DNA from: Paracoccaceae bacterium
GTDB taxonomy: Bacteria > Pseudomonadota > Alphaproteobacteria > Rhodobacterales > Rhodobacteraceae
Direction: 5' to 3'
Length of the DNA stretch: 64,000 nt
NCBI GenBank assembly: GCA_958296035.1
Contig: OY282431.1
Span: 1,553,001 to 1,617,000 of the forward strand
Position numbers and translations under genes: made by a program. This document shows positions 57,489-64,000 of the stretch, piece after piece. Position 1 is the stretch's first letter. Every line of letters begins with the position of its first letter. The notes below the pieces were generated by a model. That model did no database searches and had not been told where the DNA came from. It saw only the letters and a list, made by a program, of their open reading frames with translations.

Positions 57489-58883
57489 ATGAACAGCGAT
57501 AATTTCGACATGGTCGTTATCGGTGCCGGACCGGGAGGTTACGTTGCCGCCATCCGAGGCGCGCAGCTCGGGCTCAAGGTGGCAATCGCCGAAAGAGACC
57601 GAGTTGGAGGAATCTGCCTGAATTGGGGCTGCATTCCGACCAAGGCAATGCTCAGGTCCGCAGAAGTTGTGCATCTGATAAAACGAGCCAGTGAATTCGG
57701 TGTTCAGGCAGCCCCACCGGAGCCTGATCTAGATGCCATCGTGAAGCGGTCCCGGGGAGTGGCAAAACAACTTTCCGGCGGTGTCAAGTACCTGCTGAAG
57801 AAGAACGGCGTTACAACAATTCTTGGTTCGGCCAGGCTGACTGCTCCCGATGTCGTAATTGTAGACACAGAAAGGGGTGAACGTCGCCTGACAAGCAAGA
57901 ACGTTGTCATTGCAACGGGCGCGCGTGCCAGGGAGCTCCCTGAATTGCCGGCAGACGGCAAGCTTGTATGGAATTACAAGCACGCTCTGAAGCCACCGAG
58001 AATGCCTCGCAAGCTGCTGGTCGTGGGTTCCGGCGCCATCGGCATTGAGTTTGCAAGTTTTTTCAACACACTGGGTGCTGAAACCACAGTGGTCGAGGTC
58101 CTCGAAACCATCCTTCCAGTGGAGGACAAGGAGATTTCGGAATTCGCCAGGAAGCAGTTCACGAAACAGGGAATGCACCTGTTCGCAGGGACATCGCTGG
58201 CGACGGTCCACATCGGTCAGGGCGATGTTCAGGTAACGCTGGACCAGGGTGGAAAACACGTGAAGGATCGGTTCGATGCAGTGATTTCAGCTGTGGGTAT
58301 AGTTGGAAATACCGAGGGGCTGGGCCTCGGCGCGGTTGGCGTGGAGATTGACAGGACTCACATTCGGGTTGATGAATTCTGTAGCACCGGCGTTGCCGGT
58401 ATCCATGCCATTGGTGATGTGGCCGGGCCTCCGTGGCTGGCGCACAAGGCAAGTCACGAGGGTGTCATTGTTGCCGAAAAGATCGGTGGAAAAGACGTTC
58501 ATCCGGTGCGTCCCGAGTCAATCCCCGGGTGTACTTATTGCATGCCGCAAATCGCCTCGGTTGGCTTGACCGAAAGCCAGGCTGAAGAACGTGGGCTTGA
58601 CTACCGTGTCGGAAGGTTTCCATATGTGGGAAACGGAAAGGCCATTGCGCTGGGCGAGCAAGAAGGGCTGATCAAGACGATCTTTGATTCGCGCACAGGC
58701 GAACTGCTTGGTGCACACATGATCGGTGCCGAAGTCACTGAACTCATCCAGGGGTTTGTCATCGCACGCCAGCTAGAGACCACCGAAGAGGACTTGATGC
58801 ACGCAGTTTTTCCGCATCCGACCCTGTCCGAGATGATGCACGAGAGCGTCTTGAGCGCATTTGGCAGGGCAATCCACTTCTGA
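57489..58883 (+). CDS. lpdA: Dihydrolipoyl dehydrogenase (E3/L protein)
   Basis: Flavoenzyme that reoxidises lipoyl groups of 2-oxoacid dehydrogenases and of the glycine cleavage H protein. 464 residues. FAD motif VVIGAGPGGYVAAIRGAQ at 9-26; redox disulfide Cys43/Cys48 in GGICLNWGCIPTKAM; NAD motif LLVVGSGAIGIEFASF at about 175; C-terminal His-Glu pair in FPHPTLSEMMHES. Start ATG 57489, preceded by GGGGACAA. The usual E1/E2 genes are not alongside. This is the only L-protein candidate in the window for the gcvTHP operon. Confidence 0.94.
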   Translation: MNSDNFDMVVIGAGPGGYVAAIRGAQLGLKVAIAERDRVGGICLNWGCIPTKAMLRSAEVVHLIKRASEFGVQAAPPEPDLDAIVKRSRGVAKQLSGGVKYLLKKNGVTTILGSARLTAPDVVIVDTERGERRLTSKNVVIATGARARELPELPADGKLVWNYKHALKPPRMPRKLLVVGSGAIGIEFASFFNTLGAETTVVEVLETILPVEDKEISEFARKQFTKQGMHLFAGTSLATVHIGQGDVQVTLDQGGKHVKDRFDAVISAVGIVGNTEGLGLGAVGVEIDRTHIRVDEFCSTGVAGIHAIGDVAGPPWLAHKASHEGVIVAEKIGGKDVHPVRPESIPGCTYCMPQIASVGLTESQAEERGLDYRVGRFPYVGNGKAIALGEQEGLIKTIFDSRTGELLGAHMIGAEVTELIQGFVIARQLETTEEDLMHAVFPHPTLSEMMHESVLSAFGRAIHF

Positions 58884-58945
58884 AGACGGTGTGCTGCACG
58901 GCAAGTAGAAGCCACCATCAAGCGACACGGGTCTGCCACAGTCTA

Positions 58946-59704
58946 TCAGTGACTTCTGCCTCCGGAAGCCGCCGCGATTCTTGCAAAGGAACCAGGGTTG
59001 AGGGACGCGCCGCCGATCAATCCACCATCTACATCGGGAAGTGCCAGTATCTTGGCAGCGTTTCCAGGATTCATGGAGCCGCCATACAGAAGGCGTACAT
59101 CCTTTCCTCCAACCCCGCCGAGCAGTTCAACGCATTTCTGTCGCAGGAAGGAATGAACCTCGACTATGTCGTTTGATGAAGCAGCATGGCCGGTACCAAT
59201 TGCCCAGACCGGCTCATAGGCAATTGTAAGGCTTTCTGGCCGGACTTGTTCGGACGGCAGACTACGCACTAGCTGCCCCTCCAGGGTATCGAGGGCGAGC
59301 CCACTCTCGCGCTGCTGGAAGGTTTCGCCAATGCACAATATGATGTCAAGACCAACTTCCCGCGCCCGGCGCACTTTCCTGGCGACCGTGTGGCTGTCCT
59401 CTCCCTGACCCAGGCGACGTTCCGAGTGTCCCAGGATCACGTGGCTGGCGCCGCACTGGCGCAAATGACTTGCTGATATTTCCCCGGTGAATGCGCCATC
59501 TGCCTCGTGATGACAGTTTTGTCCACCGACAAGAATGTTCGTGTTTCGAAATGTTTCGGACAATGAGCGCAGCAGGGTTGCGGGAGGACAGATCAGCACG
59601 TCGCAAGGAGATGCCTCCAGCTTGTTTTGTGCCAGCAAATAGGTCTCGGTCAGCGCATCATCGCCATTCATTTTCCAGTTTGCTGCAACAAGTTTCCGTC
59701 TCAT
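58946..59704 (-). CDS. tpiA: Triosephosphate isomerase
   Basis: Interconverts dihydroxyacetone phosphate and glyceraldehyde-3-phosphate. 252 residues from the ATG at 59704, with GGAGA nine bases upstream; the frame extends to 59746 without a site. Catalytic Lys11 in AANWKMNG, His in VILGHSERR, Glu in IAYEPVWAIGTGHAA, and phosphate-loop VRLLYGGSMNPGN. Convergent with lpdA, 62 bases apart. Complete. It serves the lower glycolytic trunk that receives glyceraldehyde-3-phosphate from Eda. Confidence 0.96.
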   Translation of the reverse strand: MRRKLVAANWKMNGDDALTETYLLAQNKLEASPCDVLICPPATLLRSLSETFRNTNILVGGQNCHHEADGAFTGEISASHLRQCGASHVILGHSERRLGQGEDSHTVARKVRRAREVGLDIILCIGETFQQRESGLALDTLEGQLVRSLPSEQVRPESLTIAYEPVWAIGTGHAASSNDIVEVHSFLRQKCVELLGGVGGKDVRLLYGGSMNPGNAAKILALPDVDGGLIGGASLNPGSFARIAAASGGRSH

Positions 59705-59855
59705 GCAATATCTCCGGGTTTCTCGGGCCCGTTGGGGATTCAACACAGACCAGGATTACAATGTGTTGTGCATGAACTGGACGCCAAATGGCAATAGGCC
59801 GTGTCAAATTACTGGGCTGAGGGCCGCCTGGATCAAGAGTTCTGTGCAAGAGGCA

Positions 59856-60206
59856 TCAGGAAATCTTGAAGCTGATGGATTCCCCGCATCCGCAGGCGTC
59901 GGCCACGTTCGGGTTTTCAAATCGAAAACCCGATTCCAGCAGGGATGTCTGGTAATCTATGAGCGTTCCAAAGAGAAACATTTGTGCCATCGGCGCGACG
60001 ATGACCCTGGCACCATCCTGTTCGATGACCTCGTCGTGGTGATCGATTTGGTCGACAAACTCCATGGTATATTCCATCCCCGCACATCCACCCTTCTTGA
60101 CACCGATTTTCAAGCCTAGGTTGCCCGACTTGCGCATTAGCCTTGTAATTTGATTAACGGCGCTCTCGGTAAGTGTGAGGGCCTGATTTCCAGGGGCAGC
60201 AAACAT
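59856..60206 (-). CDS. sufA: Fe-S cluster assembly A-type scaffold/carrier (SufA/IscA family)
   Basis: Carrier that holds or delivers iron-sulfur clusters. 116 residues. The three ligand cysteines are in VKKGGCAGMEYTMEF and the C-terminal ADACGCGESIS. It follows the SufT gene by 29 bases on the minus strand, and SufT-SufA at the end of a SUF operon is a familiar alphaproteobacterial order. The SUF core genes (sufBCDS) are absent here; upstream of sufT lies the reverse transcriptase region. The name SufA rather than IscA or ErpA rests on this context. Confidence 0.88.
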   Translation of the reverse strand: MFAAPGNQALTLTESAVNQITRLMRKSGNLGLKIGVKKGGCAGMEYTMEFVDQIDHHDEVIEQDGARVIVAPMAQMFLFGTLIDYQTSLLESGFRFENPNVADACGCGESISFKIS

Positions 60207-60235
60207 CTTGTGTATCTCTTGTCCGATATGGCCTG

Positions 60236-60604
60236 TCAGATGAAACCGAGTTCAAGTCGAGCTTCGTCTGATAACATTTCCATCCCCCAGGGAGGGTCCC
60301 AGGTCAACTCCACGTTGACAGTCCTTACGCCTTCCAGTGGAGCGACAGCATCTGCCAGCCAACCCGGCATATCTTCTGCAACCGGACATCCGGCAGTTGT
60401 AAGGGTCATGGTGATGTTCACGTCGCTGTCGTCATTGATATCGATCGTATAGACTAATCCAAGATCGTAAATGTTAACCGGAATTTCCGGGTCGTAGACC
60501 GAGCGACACGCTGCCACGACGGACTCGTAGAGGGGATGGTCAACGCTGGACTGCCGAATCAACGGCGTGCCTTCAACGTATCCGAATTCGCTCGAGTTCA
60601 TCAT
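60236..60604 (-). CDS. sufT: SufT, MIP18/DUF59-family Fe-S maturation protein
   Basis: Helps maturation of Fe-S proteins. 122 residues: an N-terminal extension, then the DUF59 domain with SVYDPEIPVNIYDLGLVYTI, the cysteine in TLTTAGCPVAEDMPGW, and the WDPPWGMEMLSDEARLELG end typical of SufT. Paired with sufA downstream. The sufS gene that normally precedes it is missing. A boundary may lie between 60604 and the reverse transcriptase stop at 60771, where I see no gene. Confidence 0.88.
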   Translation of the reverse strand: MMNSSEFGYVEGTPLIRQSSVDHPLYESVVAACRSVYDPEIPVNIYDLGLVYTIDINDDSDVNITMTLTTAGCPVAEDMPGWLADAVAPLEGVRTVNVELTWDPPWGMEMLSDEARLELGFI

Positions 60605-60770
60605 GCTTTCCTGGAATCCAATCGTCTGGATAGTTTACATATAATCCTTACCACTTCGTACTCAAGCACCGGCGCCACTTCTTCCGGCGAAGAGGCAGAT
60701 ACCATAACACAATTGGAACTGCTGAAGCAGTGCGATCATTGATCAAACGATACCCGCCCAAATGGTACTG

Positions 60771-61685
60771 CTACTTCAATTGTGATCCGTAGTTAAGGTG
60801 TCCACGTATCCGTGCTATATCCTTCTTCGGGATTCTGCCTGCATTATAGAGATAATTGTATGCGCGGAGTCTATTCCTACAGCCCTTGGTAAAGCAGATT
60901 TTCTCGCCGTGGACTAGGAGATCATGAACCTTTAGGCGCCCGGGTAACTGGGCGACAGTTCGCTTTTGGTCGGAAAGCATCCAAGGAGTGCCCGAGAATA
61001 TTCCATCAACGCTTTCAAGAAGTCCTTCTGGAGGATTTCCTTTGCCTGAAAACACTATGTCATCTGCATAACGTGTGAACTTCACCTTGTATCGTTCCGC
61101 CTCTCGAGATTTGGACCGATCTATTCGATCTAATGCAATGTTTGAAAGAACGGGACTGGTTGGTGCTCCCTGTGGCTGTCGACGCTTATAGCAACAAAGG
61201 CCGAGCAGCACTTCGAGGCTCTCAATTGTCCTATATCCGATAGCAGTAAACGCGGCGCGAATCTCACATTCGGGAGTTGTCGGAAAGAAGTTATCAATAT
61301 CTACTGAGATTACCCACTCGGCGGCCACATGTATCCGTGCAGCGGTTATGTGCGATTTGCCAGGCACAAATCCACGGACAGCATCATGCGGTCGCCATTT
61401 TCTTACAAAATGGAAAGACAACCACTTTTGAATGGTTTTCAGTCCTGCACGCGGGGCCTCGATTTGTCGACAGGAATTACCCTTTGGGATGCTGAAAACA
61501 CGGTAGTGTCTACCCGGCCGATTTATAAGTGACCAGATGAATCCAGGATTAAATCCCGTCATCACCGAGAGTGCGTTAGCAGTAGTCACGGACTGGAAGC
61601 TTGACCGCAACGAAGCCGACAAGCTGGTTCTGCTGTCCGGAGATGACCGGCTTGCAGCACAGGCCATCCAGGGCGAACGTTTCAC
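60771..61685 (-). CDS. Retron-type reverse transcriptase
   Basis: RNA-directed DNA polymerase. 304 residues at longest. Conserved regions in order: HYRVFSIPKGNSCRQIEAPR at about 60-79, PHDAVRGFVPGKS, VISVDIDNFFPTT (first catalytic aspartates), CCYKRRQPQGAPTSPVLSNI, RYADDIVFSGKG (YADD at 206-209), then GRLKVHDLLVHGEKI and RGHLNYG. The CCYK..PQGAPTSP stretch closely follows retron RTs such as Ec86. Two retron hallmarks differ: NAxxH reads AARIH and the VTG of region Y reads VHD. The start is uncertain (GTG 61685, ATG 61667, GTG 61589 or ATG 61562); none has a good ribosome site. The catalytic frame is intact. Neither a retron effector nor a maturase domain is fused. Confidence 0.85.
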   Translation of the reverse strand: MKRSPWMACAASRSSPDSRTSLSASLRSSFQSVTTANALSVMTGFNPGFIWSLINRPGRHYRVFSIPKGNSCRQIEAPRAGLKTIQKWLSFHFVRKWRPHDAVRGFVPGKSHITAARIHVAAEWVISVDIDNFFPTTPECEIRAAFTAIGYRTIESLEVLLGLCCYKRRQPQGAPTSPVLSNIALDRIDRSKSREAERYKVKFTRYADDIVFSGKGNPPEGLLESVDGIFSGTPWMLSDQKRTVAQLPGRLKVHDLLVHGEKICFTKGCRNRLRAYNYLYNAGRIPKKDIARIRGHLNYGSQLK

Positions 61686-61745
61686 TGAACCAGAAAACGG
61701 ATAAACTTTGTCCGATTATTGTGCGCTCGCAAGGATCGCAGGTTA

Positions 61746-61881
61746 AGGGACGCAAGCCCGTTGTCCCTCGACAGGCGTTGCAGAGCGAACCGGCAGTGCA
61801 TCATGGCCCATGCCGGCGGCGATCTGAAGCCTCTCTGTCACGCCAATCATCGCCATGCCCGGGAAGCCCGGGCCGTATGGC
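61746..61881 (-). other. Hairpin-rich segment upstream of the reverse transcriptase (possible structured RNA)
   Basis: GCCAT GCCCGGG AAG CCCGGGC CGT ATGGC at 61852-61881 folds into a 12-bp stem with a 3-base loop and one 3-base bulge. AGGGAC at 61746-61751 pairs with GTCCCT at 61763-61768. Retrons encode their msr-msd RNA just upstream of the RT, so this is where it would lie, but I could not identify the flanking a1/a2 complement or the branching G. Confidence 0.3.
61772..61826. repeat. 55-base leader repeat, copy A (upstream of the reverse transcriptase)
   Basis: Aligns without gaps to 62357-62411 at about 75 percent identity by eye. Contains the palindrome CATGGCCCATG at 61802-61812, whose outer bases are unchanged in copy B. 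It lies about 90 bases before the longest RT start. Confidence 0.5.
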
Positions 61882-62002
61882 ACCAAAGATCAAACTGCGG
61901 GATGCGGGATGCGACAGCGAAGGTTTCGAGTTGCTCATTGAGTCGACACTTAAGAGGTCTGGCCTAACAACCCGACCGCTGCGGCGATTGCCCCTGGGCT
62001 AT
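61827..62002. other. Gap between the reverse transcriptase region and the coiled-coil gene
   Basis: No gene recognised. One hairpin is listed separately (61852-61881). GATGCGG repeats in tandem near 61900. Confidence 0.3.
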
Positions 62003-62233
62003 TCAATCCAGTACAGCGATTGCCCCTATGATAATTCCTGTAACTGCGAAGACAACTCCCAGCGTCCATCTGGTATTCGACTTGTCGCGTTCCGCCATCC
62101 GGTTGTCGCGTTCCGCCATCCGGCGTTCCATGCGCTCCAGCGCGGTCTTGTAATCTGTCTGGTGGGTATTCATGCGTTCCTCCAGCACGGCGATTTCCCG
62201 AGCGAGTTGGTGATTGTTCGGGGGTTCGGTCAT
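62003..62233 (-). CDS. Small coiled-coil protein with C-terminal membrane anchor
   Basis: 76 residues, function unknown. A predicted coiled coil (LAREIAVLEERMNTHQTDYK, then ALERMERRMAERDNRMAERD) leads to a hydrophobic C-terminal segment, WTLGVVFAVTGIIIGAIAVL. RMAERDN is a heptad repeated in tandem, encoded by a perfect 21-base direct repeat at 62082-62102 and 62103-62123. The protein is probably tail-anchored with its coil in the cytoplasm. It lies between the ankyrin gene and the reverse transcriptase on the same strand, preceded by leader repeat copy B. Its architecture mirrors the duplicated hendecad proteins at 50-52 kb (opposite orientation of anchor), without obvious sequence identity. 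Confidence 0.65.
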   Translation of the reverse strand: MTEPPNNHQLAREIAVLEERMNTHQTDYKTALERMERRMAERDNRMAERDKSNTRWTLGVVFAVTGIIIGAIAVLD

Positions 62234-62356
62234 GGTCTACAAGGATATGTGGTAACCATTGGCCGGTCAAGAACCCCTGTCAGAAGCGTCCAGAGCGTCA
62301 ATTCCTGCAAATCCGTGGGGTATGGGTTGACCGCCGAATGCCCTGCAAATCTCTCC

Positions 62357-62411
62357 CAGGGGCTTCATAGCGAAGCAACAGTGCAACATGGTCCATGCCA
62401 ACAGGCTTCTG
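62357..62411. repeat. 55-base leader repeat, copy B (upstream of the coiled-coil gene)
   Basis: Partner of 61772-61826. Contains the palindrome CATGGTCCATG at 62387-62397. It lies between the ankyrin gene stop and the coiled-coil gene start, about 120 bases before the latter. Confidence 0.5.
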
Positions 62412-63323
62412 TCATTTGAATCTGGATTCATTGAGCAACCACCATACATCTGTGCCGTGCAGCGCTTCGTTGTCCTGCGCAAGGTCCCAGGCCGTCTCCC
62501 CAGAAACCAGTTTCGCATCCAGCTCGGCACCGGATGTGATCAGCGCAGTGATAACTTCGGGATTGGCATTTGAGCTTGCTGCCATGTGCAACGGTGTCCA
62601 TCCATCCCCGTTCCTCGCATCCAGCTCGGCACCGGATGTGATCAGCGCAGTGATAACTTCGGGACTGGCATTGAAGCCTGCTGCCGCGTGCAGCGGTGTC
62701 AATCCATCCCCTTCTTCCCTCGCATCCAGCTCGGCACCGGATGTGATCAGCGCAGTGATAACTTCGGGATTGGCATTTGAGCTTGCTGCCATGTGCAGCG
62801 GTGTCAGTCCATCCTCGTTCCTCGCATCCAGGTCGGCACCGGATGTGATCAGCGCAGTGATAACTTTGGGATTGGCATTTAAGGCTGCCGCCGCGTGCAA
62901 CGGTGTCAATCCAATCCCTTGCCTCACATCCAGCTCGGCACCGGATGTGATCAGCGCAGCGATAACTTCGGGATTGGCATTGAAGGCTGCTGCCGCGTGC
63001 AGCGGTGTCCATCCATCCCCGTTCCTCGCATCCAGGTCGGCACCGGATGTGATCAGCGCAGTGATAACTTCGGGATTGGCATTGAAGGCTGCTGCCCAGT
63101 GCAGCGGTGTCGCTCCATTCCCGTCCCTCGCATCCAGGTCGGCACCGCCTTGAACACAAGTCTCGACGTCATCCACCGTTGCCCGACTGAAAAACACCAT
63201 GCTATTCCAGGTATCGCATGATGGTTCGGCCCATGCCGGGACCGCACTGATCGCAACCACCACCAGCCACAAGAGAAGGCGCGTTGAAGTCTTCCTTGTG
63301 TGCCGCGCAGTTTCCATGTTCAT
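62412..63323 (-). CDS. Exported ankyrin-repeat protein with near-identical 34-residue repeats
   Basis: 303 residues, function unknown. A signal peptide (RLLLWLVVVAISAVPAWAEP) predicts export to the periplasm or beyond. The rest is about seven ankyrin-type repeats with core GDGWTPLHAAAAFNANPEVI followed by TALITSGAELDAR. The period is 34 residues (35 in one), one more than the usual 33. At DNA level the units recur every 102 bases (105 once), seven copies from 62527 to 63142, almost unchanged, so repeat number can vary by recombination. Start ATG at 63323, or 63317 two codons on. Exported ankyrin proteins are often linked to host contact; that role is inference here. Confidence 0.85.
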   Translation of the reverse strand: MNMETARHTRKTSTRLLLWLVVVAISAVPAWAEPSCDTWNSMVFFSRATVDDVETCVQGGADLDARDGNGATPLHWAAAFNANPEVITALITSGADLDARNGDGWTPLHAAAAFNANPEVIAALITSGAELDVRQGIGLTPLHAAAALNANPKVITALITSGADLDARNEDGLTPLHMAASSNANPEVITALITSGAELDAREEGDGLTPLHAAAGFNASPEVITALITSGAELDARNGDGWTPLHMAASSNANPEVITALITSGAELDAKLVSGETAWDLAQDNEALHGTDVWWLLNESRFK

Positions 63324-63656
63324 CTGCCCGCCGCTCTGTGTTGTGGATCATCCAGGATTTCTCATAACATTCCGGTGGATCATATGACAGCAATTTTCGG
63401 AGTGTCAGAATTGATGGAAAAGGCGTGCCGATCGCCAATTCAACCGCCCGCCTGCAGGGAAGCCAGTGAAAGCCGTCCAGAAGCCCTCGAAATGGCAATT
63501 CCGGCTAATCCGGTTGGTTGGAATGGGCCTGTCCGCAAATGCGCTTGAAACGTATGCAGGCAAACGAGGGAGCCCCGATTGGCTGTTGACGATCAGTCGC
63601 TGTTCTCCGCTCATCTGAAGCCGGTATCAAACCGCTATCAGAAGAGGAAAGAGGCC
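63324..63656. other. Gap between the ankyrin gene and the IS66 remnant
   Basis: About 330 bases. No gene recognised. Should include the ankyrin promoter, on the minus strand. Confidence 0.35.
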
Positions 63657-64000
63657 CATGGAGAACGGCATTGCACAGACATCACCCGCGCCGGTGCGGG
63701 CGCCCGCTCGTAGCCGTGAACAATGGCCGGCGCTCCCATGACACCTGGCAGTCATCGGCGCTGACACAAAGGGAATTCTGCGACACCCAGGGTGTCCGTT
63801 ACAAGACCTTCCGGAGATGGTGCCGGCGTTGCCGCAAGAACCGGCGGCGGATGCAGTATGCACGTTTGCGAGCGGCGGTCTTGCCGACCGGCACCGGCGA
63901 TGTGGAGTGCACCAACAAGAAGCTGGTAATGGGTCGCATGAAGGGATGCCGGGATGCGGTGGCGACGGCCGGTTGGACAAGCGGTGCTGAGCTTTGGAGC
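63657..64000 (+). pseudogene. IS66-family orf1 (TnpA-type) remnant, frameshifted, running off the right edge
   Basis: The ATG at 63657 opens MENGIAQTSPAPVRAP, then ARSREQWPAL, and stops. A second plus frame continues the same protein: HDTWQSSALTQREFCDTQGV, then RYKTFRRWCRRCRKNRRR, open to the window end. REFCDTQGVRYKTFRRW matches the helix-turn-helix of IS66 orf1 proteins. A frameshift near 63728 joins the two, so the gene is dead as read. Whether more of an IS66 element lies to the right cannot be seen. Confidence 0.7.

Noticed and set aside
61601-62419. 272-residue plus-strand ORF spanning the RT start, both leaders and the coiled-coil gene
   Set aside because: It runs antisense through several better-supported features and its repeats are the complement of the heptad repeats.
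62395-63153. Plus-strand ORF with repeated SSAPDVISAVITSGLA
   Set aside because: Shadow of the ankyrin gene; only the minus frame has a signal peptide and ankyrin consensus.
62527-63163. Regular 102-base spacing that could suggest a CRISPR array
   Set aside because: The whole unit is conserved, not just a short repeat with unique spacers, and it encodes ankyrin repeats.

Overview
The window looks like one contiguous piece of a bacterial chromosome, most likely from an alphaproteobacterium. This is inferred from gene content and order: cysS followed by cimA, sufT followed by sufA, rnhB beside cobD, a DUF2783 gene next to an aromatic FAD-monooxygenase remnant, a pca operon with separate pcaC, and Entner-Doudoroff genes. 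Core metabolic genes are intact, but between them lie many decayed genes and mobile-element fragments (IS66-type, IS5-type, a group II intron). Intergenic stretches are long for a free-living bacterium. Together this suggests a genome undergoing reduction or host association. No rRNA and no CRISPR array were seen. One tRNA (Ala, anticodon CGC) is present.

Layout. 0-6.2 kb: end of gltX, then the glycine cleavage operon gcvT-gcvH-gcvP and a periplasmic HtrA-type protease. 6.4-8.8 kb: a class II Fic protein with an operator-like inverted repeat, IS66 tnpB debris, an unrecognised frameshifted ORF and tRNA-Ala. 8.9-14.7 kb: the minus-strand pcaCHGIJFB operon of the beta-ketoadipate pathway, without pcaD. 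14.9-18.8 kb: a 5'-truncated sugar ABC permease, then edd-eda. 19.2-24.1 kb: a family 5 solute-binding protein, a decayed group II intron and about 2 kb of debris. 24.1-27.7 kb: a three-subunit molybdenum hydroxylase. 28.3-36.2 kb: an operon with hydantoinase/oxoprolinase subunits and a dipeptide-type ABC importer. 36.4-38.0 kb: intact hipB with a ruined hipA. 38.4-42.7 kb: ClC channel, orphan solute-binding protein and a PLP decarboxylase. 43.1-49.7 kb: cysS-cimA, an MFS transporter, a DNA glycosylase, an esterase and a DUF924 protein. 49.8-52.9 kb: a recent 1.4-1.6 kb tandem duplication carrying a membrane-anchored hendecad coiled-coil gene with different repeat numbers in the two copies. 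53.0-57.3 kb: a solitary DNA methyltransferase, cobD, rnhB, DUF2783, a monooxygenase stump and IS debris. 57.5-60.6 kb: lpdA, tpiA, sufA, sufT. 60.8-64 kb: a retron-type reverse transcriptase, a small coiled-coil membrane protein, an exported ankyrin protein, and an IS66 orf1 remnant at the right edge.

How the genes work together. GcvT, GcvH and GcvP with LpdA (encoded far away) form the glycine cleavage system. PcaHG, PcaB, PcaC, PcaIJ and PcaF carry protocatechuate to succinyl-CoA and acetyl-CoA if the missing enol-lactonase is supplied from elsewhere. Edd and Eda carry sugar acids into pyruvate and glyceraldehyde-3-phosphate, where TpiA acts. HyuAB with the adjoining importer suggests uptake and ring opening of a cyclic amide. 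SufT and SufA mature Fe-S proteins, of which Edd and the molybdenum hydroxylase are clients.

The least explained parts are the repeat-bearing membrane or exported proteins (49.8-52.9 kb and 62.0-63.3 kb) and the reverse transcriptase neighbourhood. There, a diverged palindrome-containing leader precedes both the coiled-coil gene and the reverse transcriptase, with hairpin-forming sequence just upstream of the latter. All identifications rest on reading motifs by eye. No database search was run.
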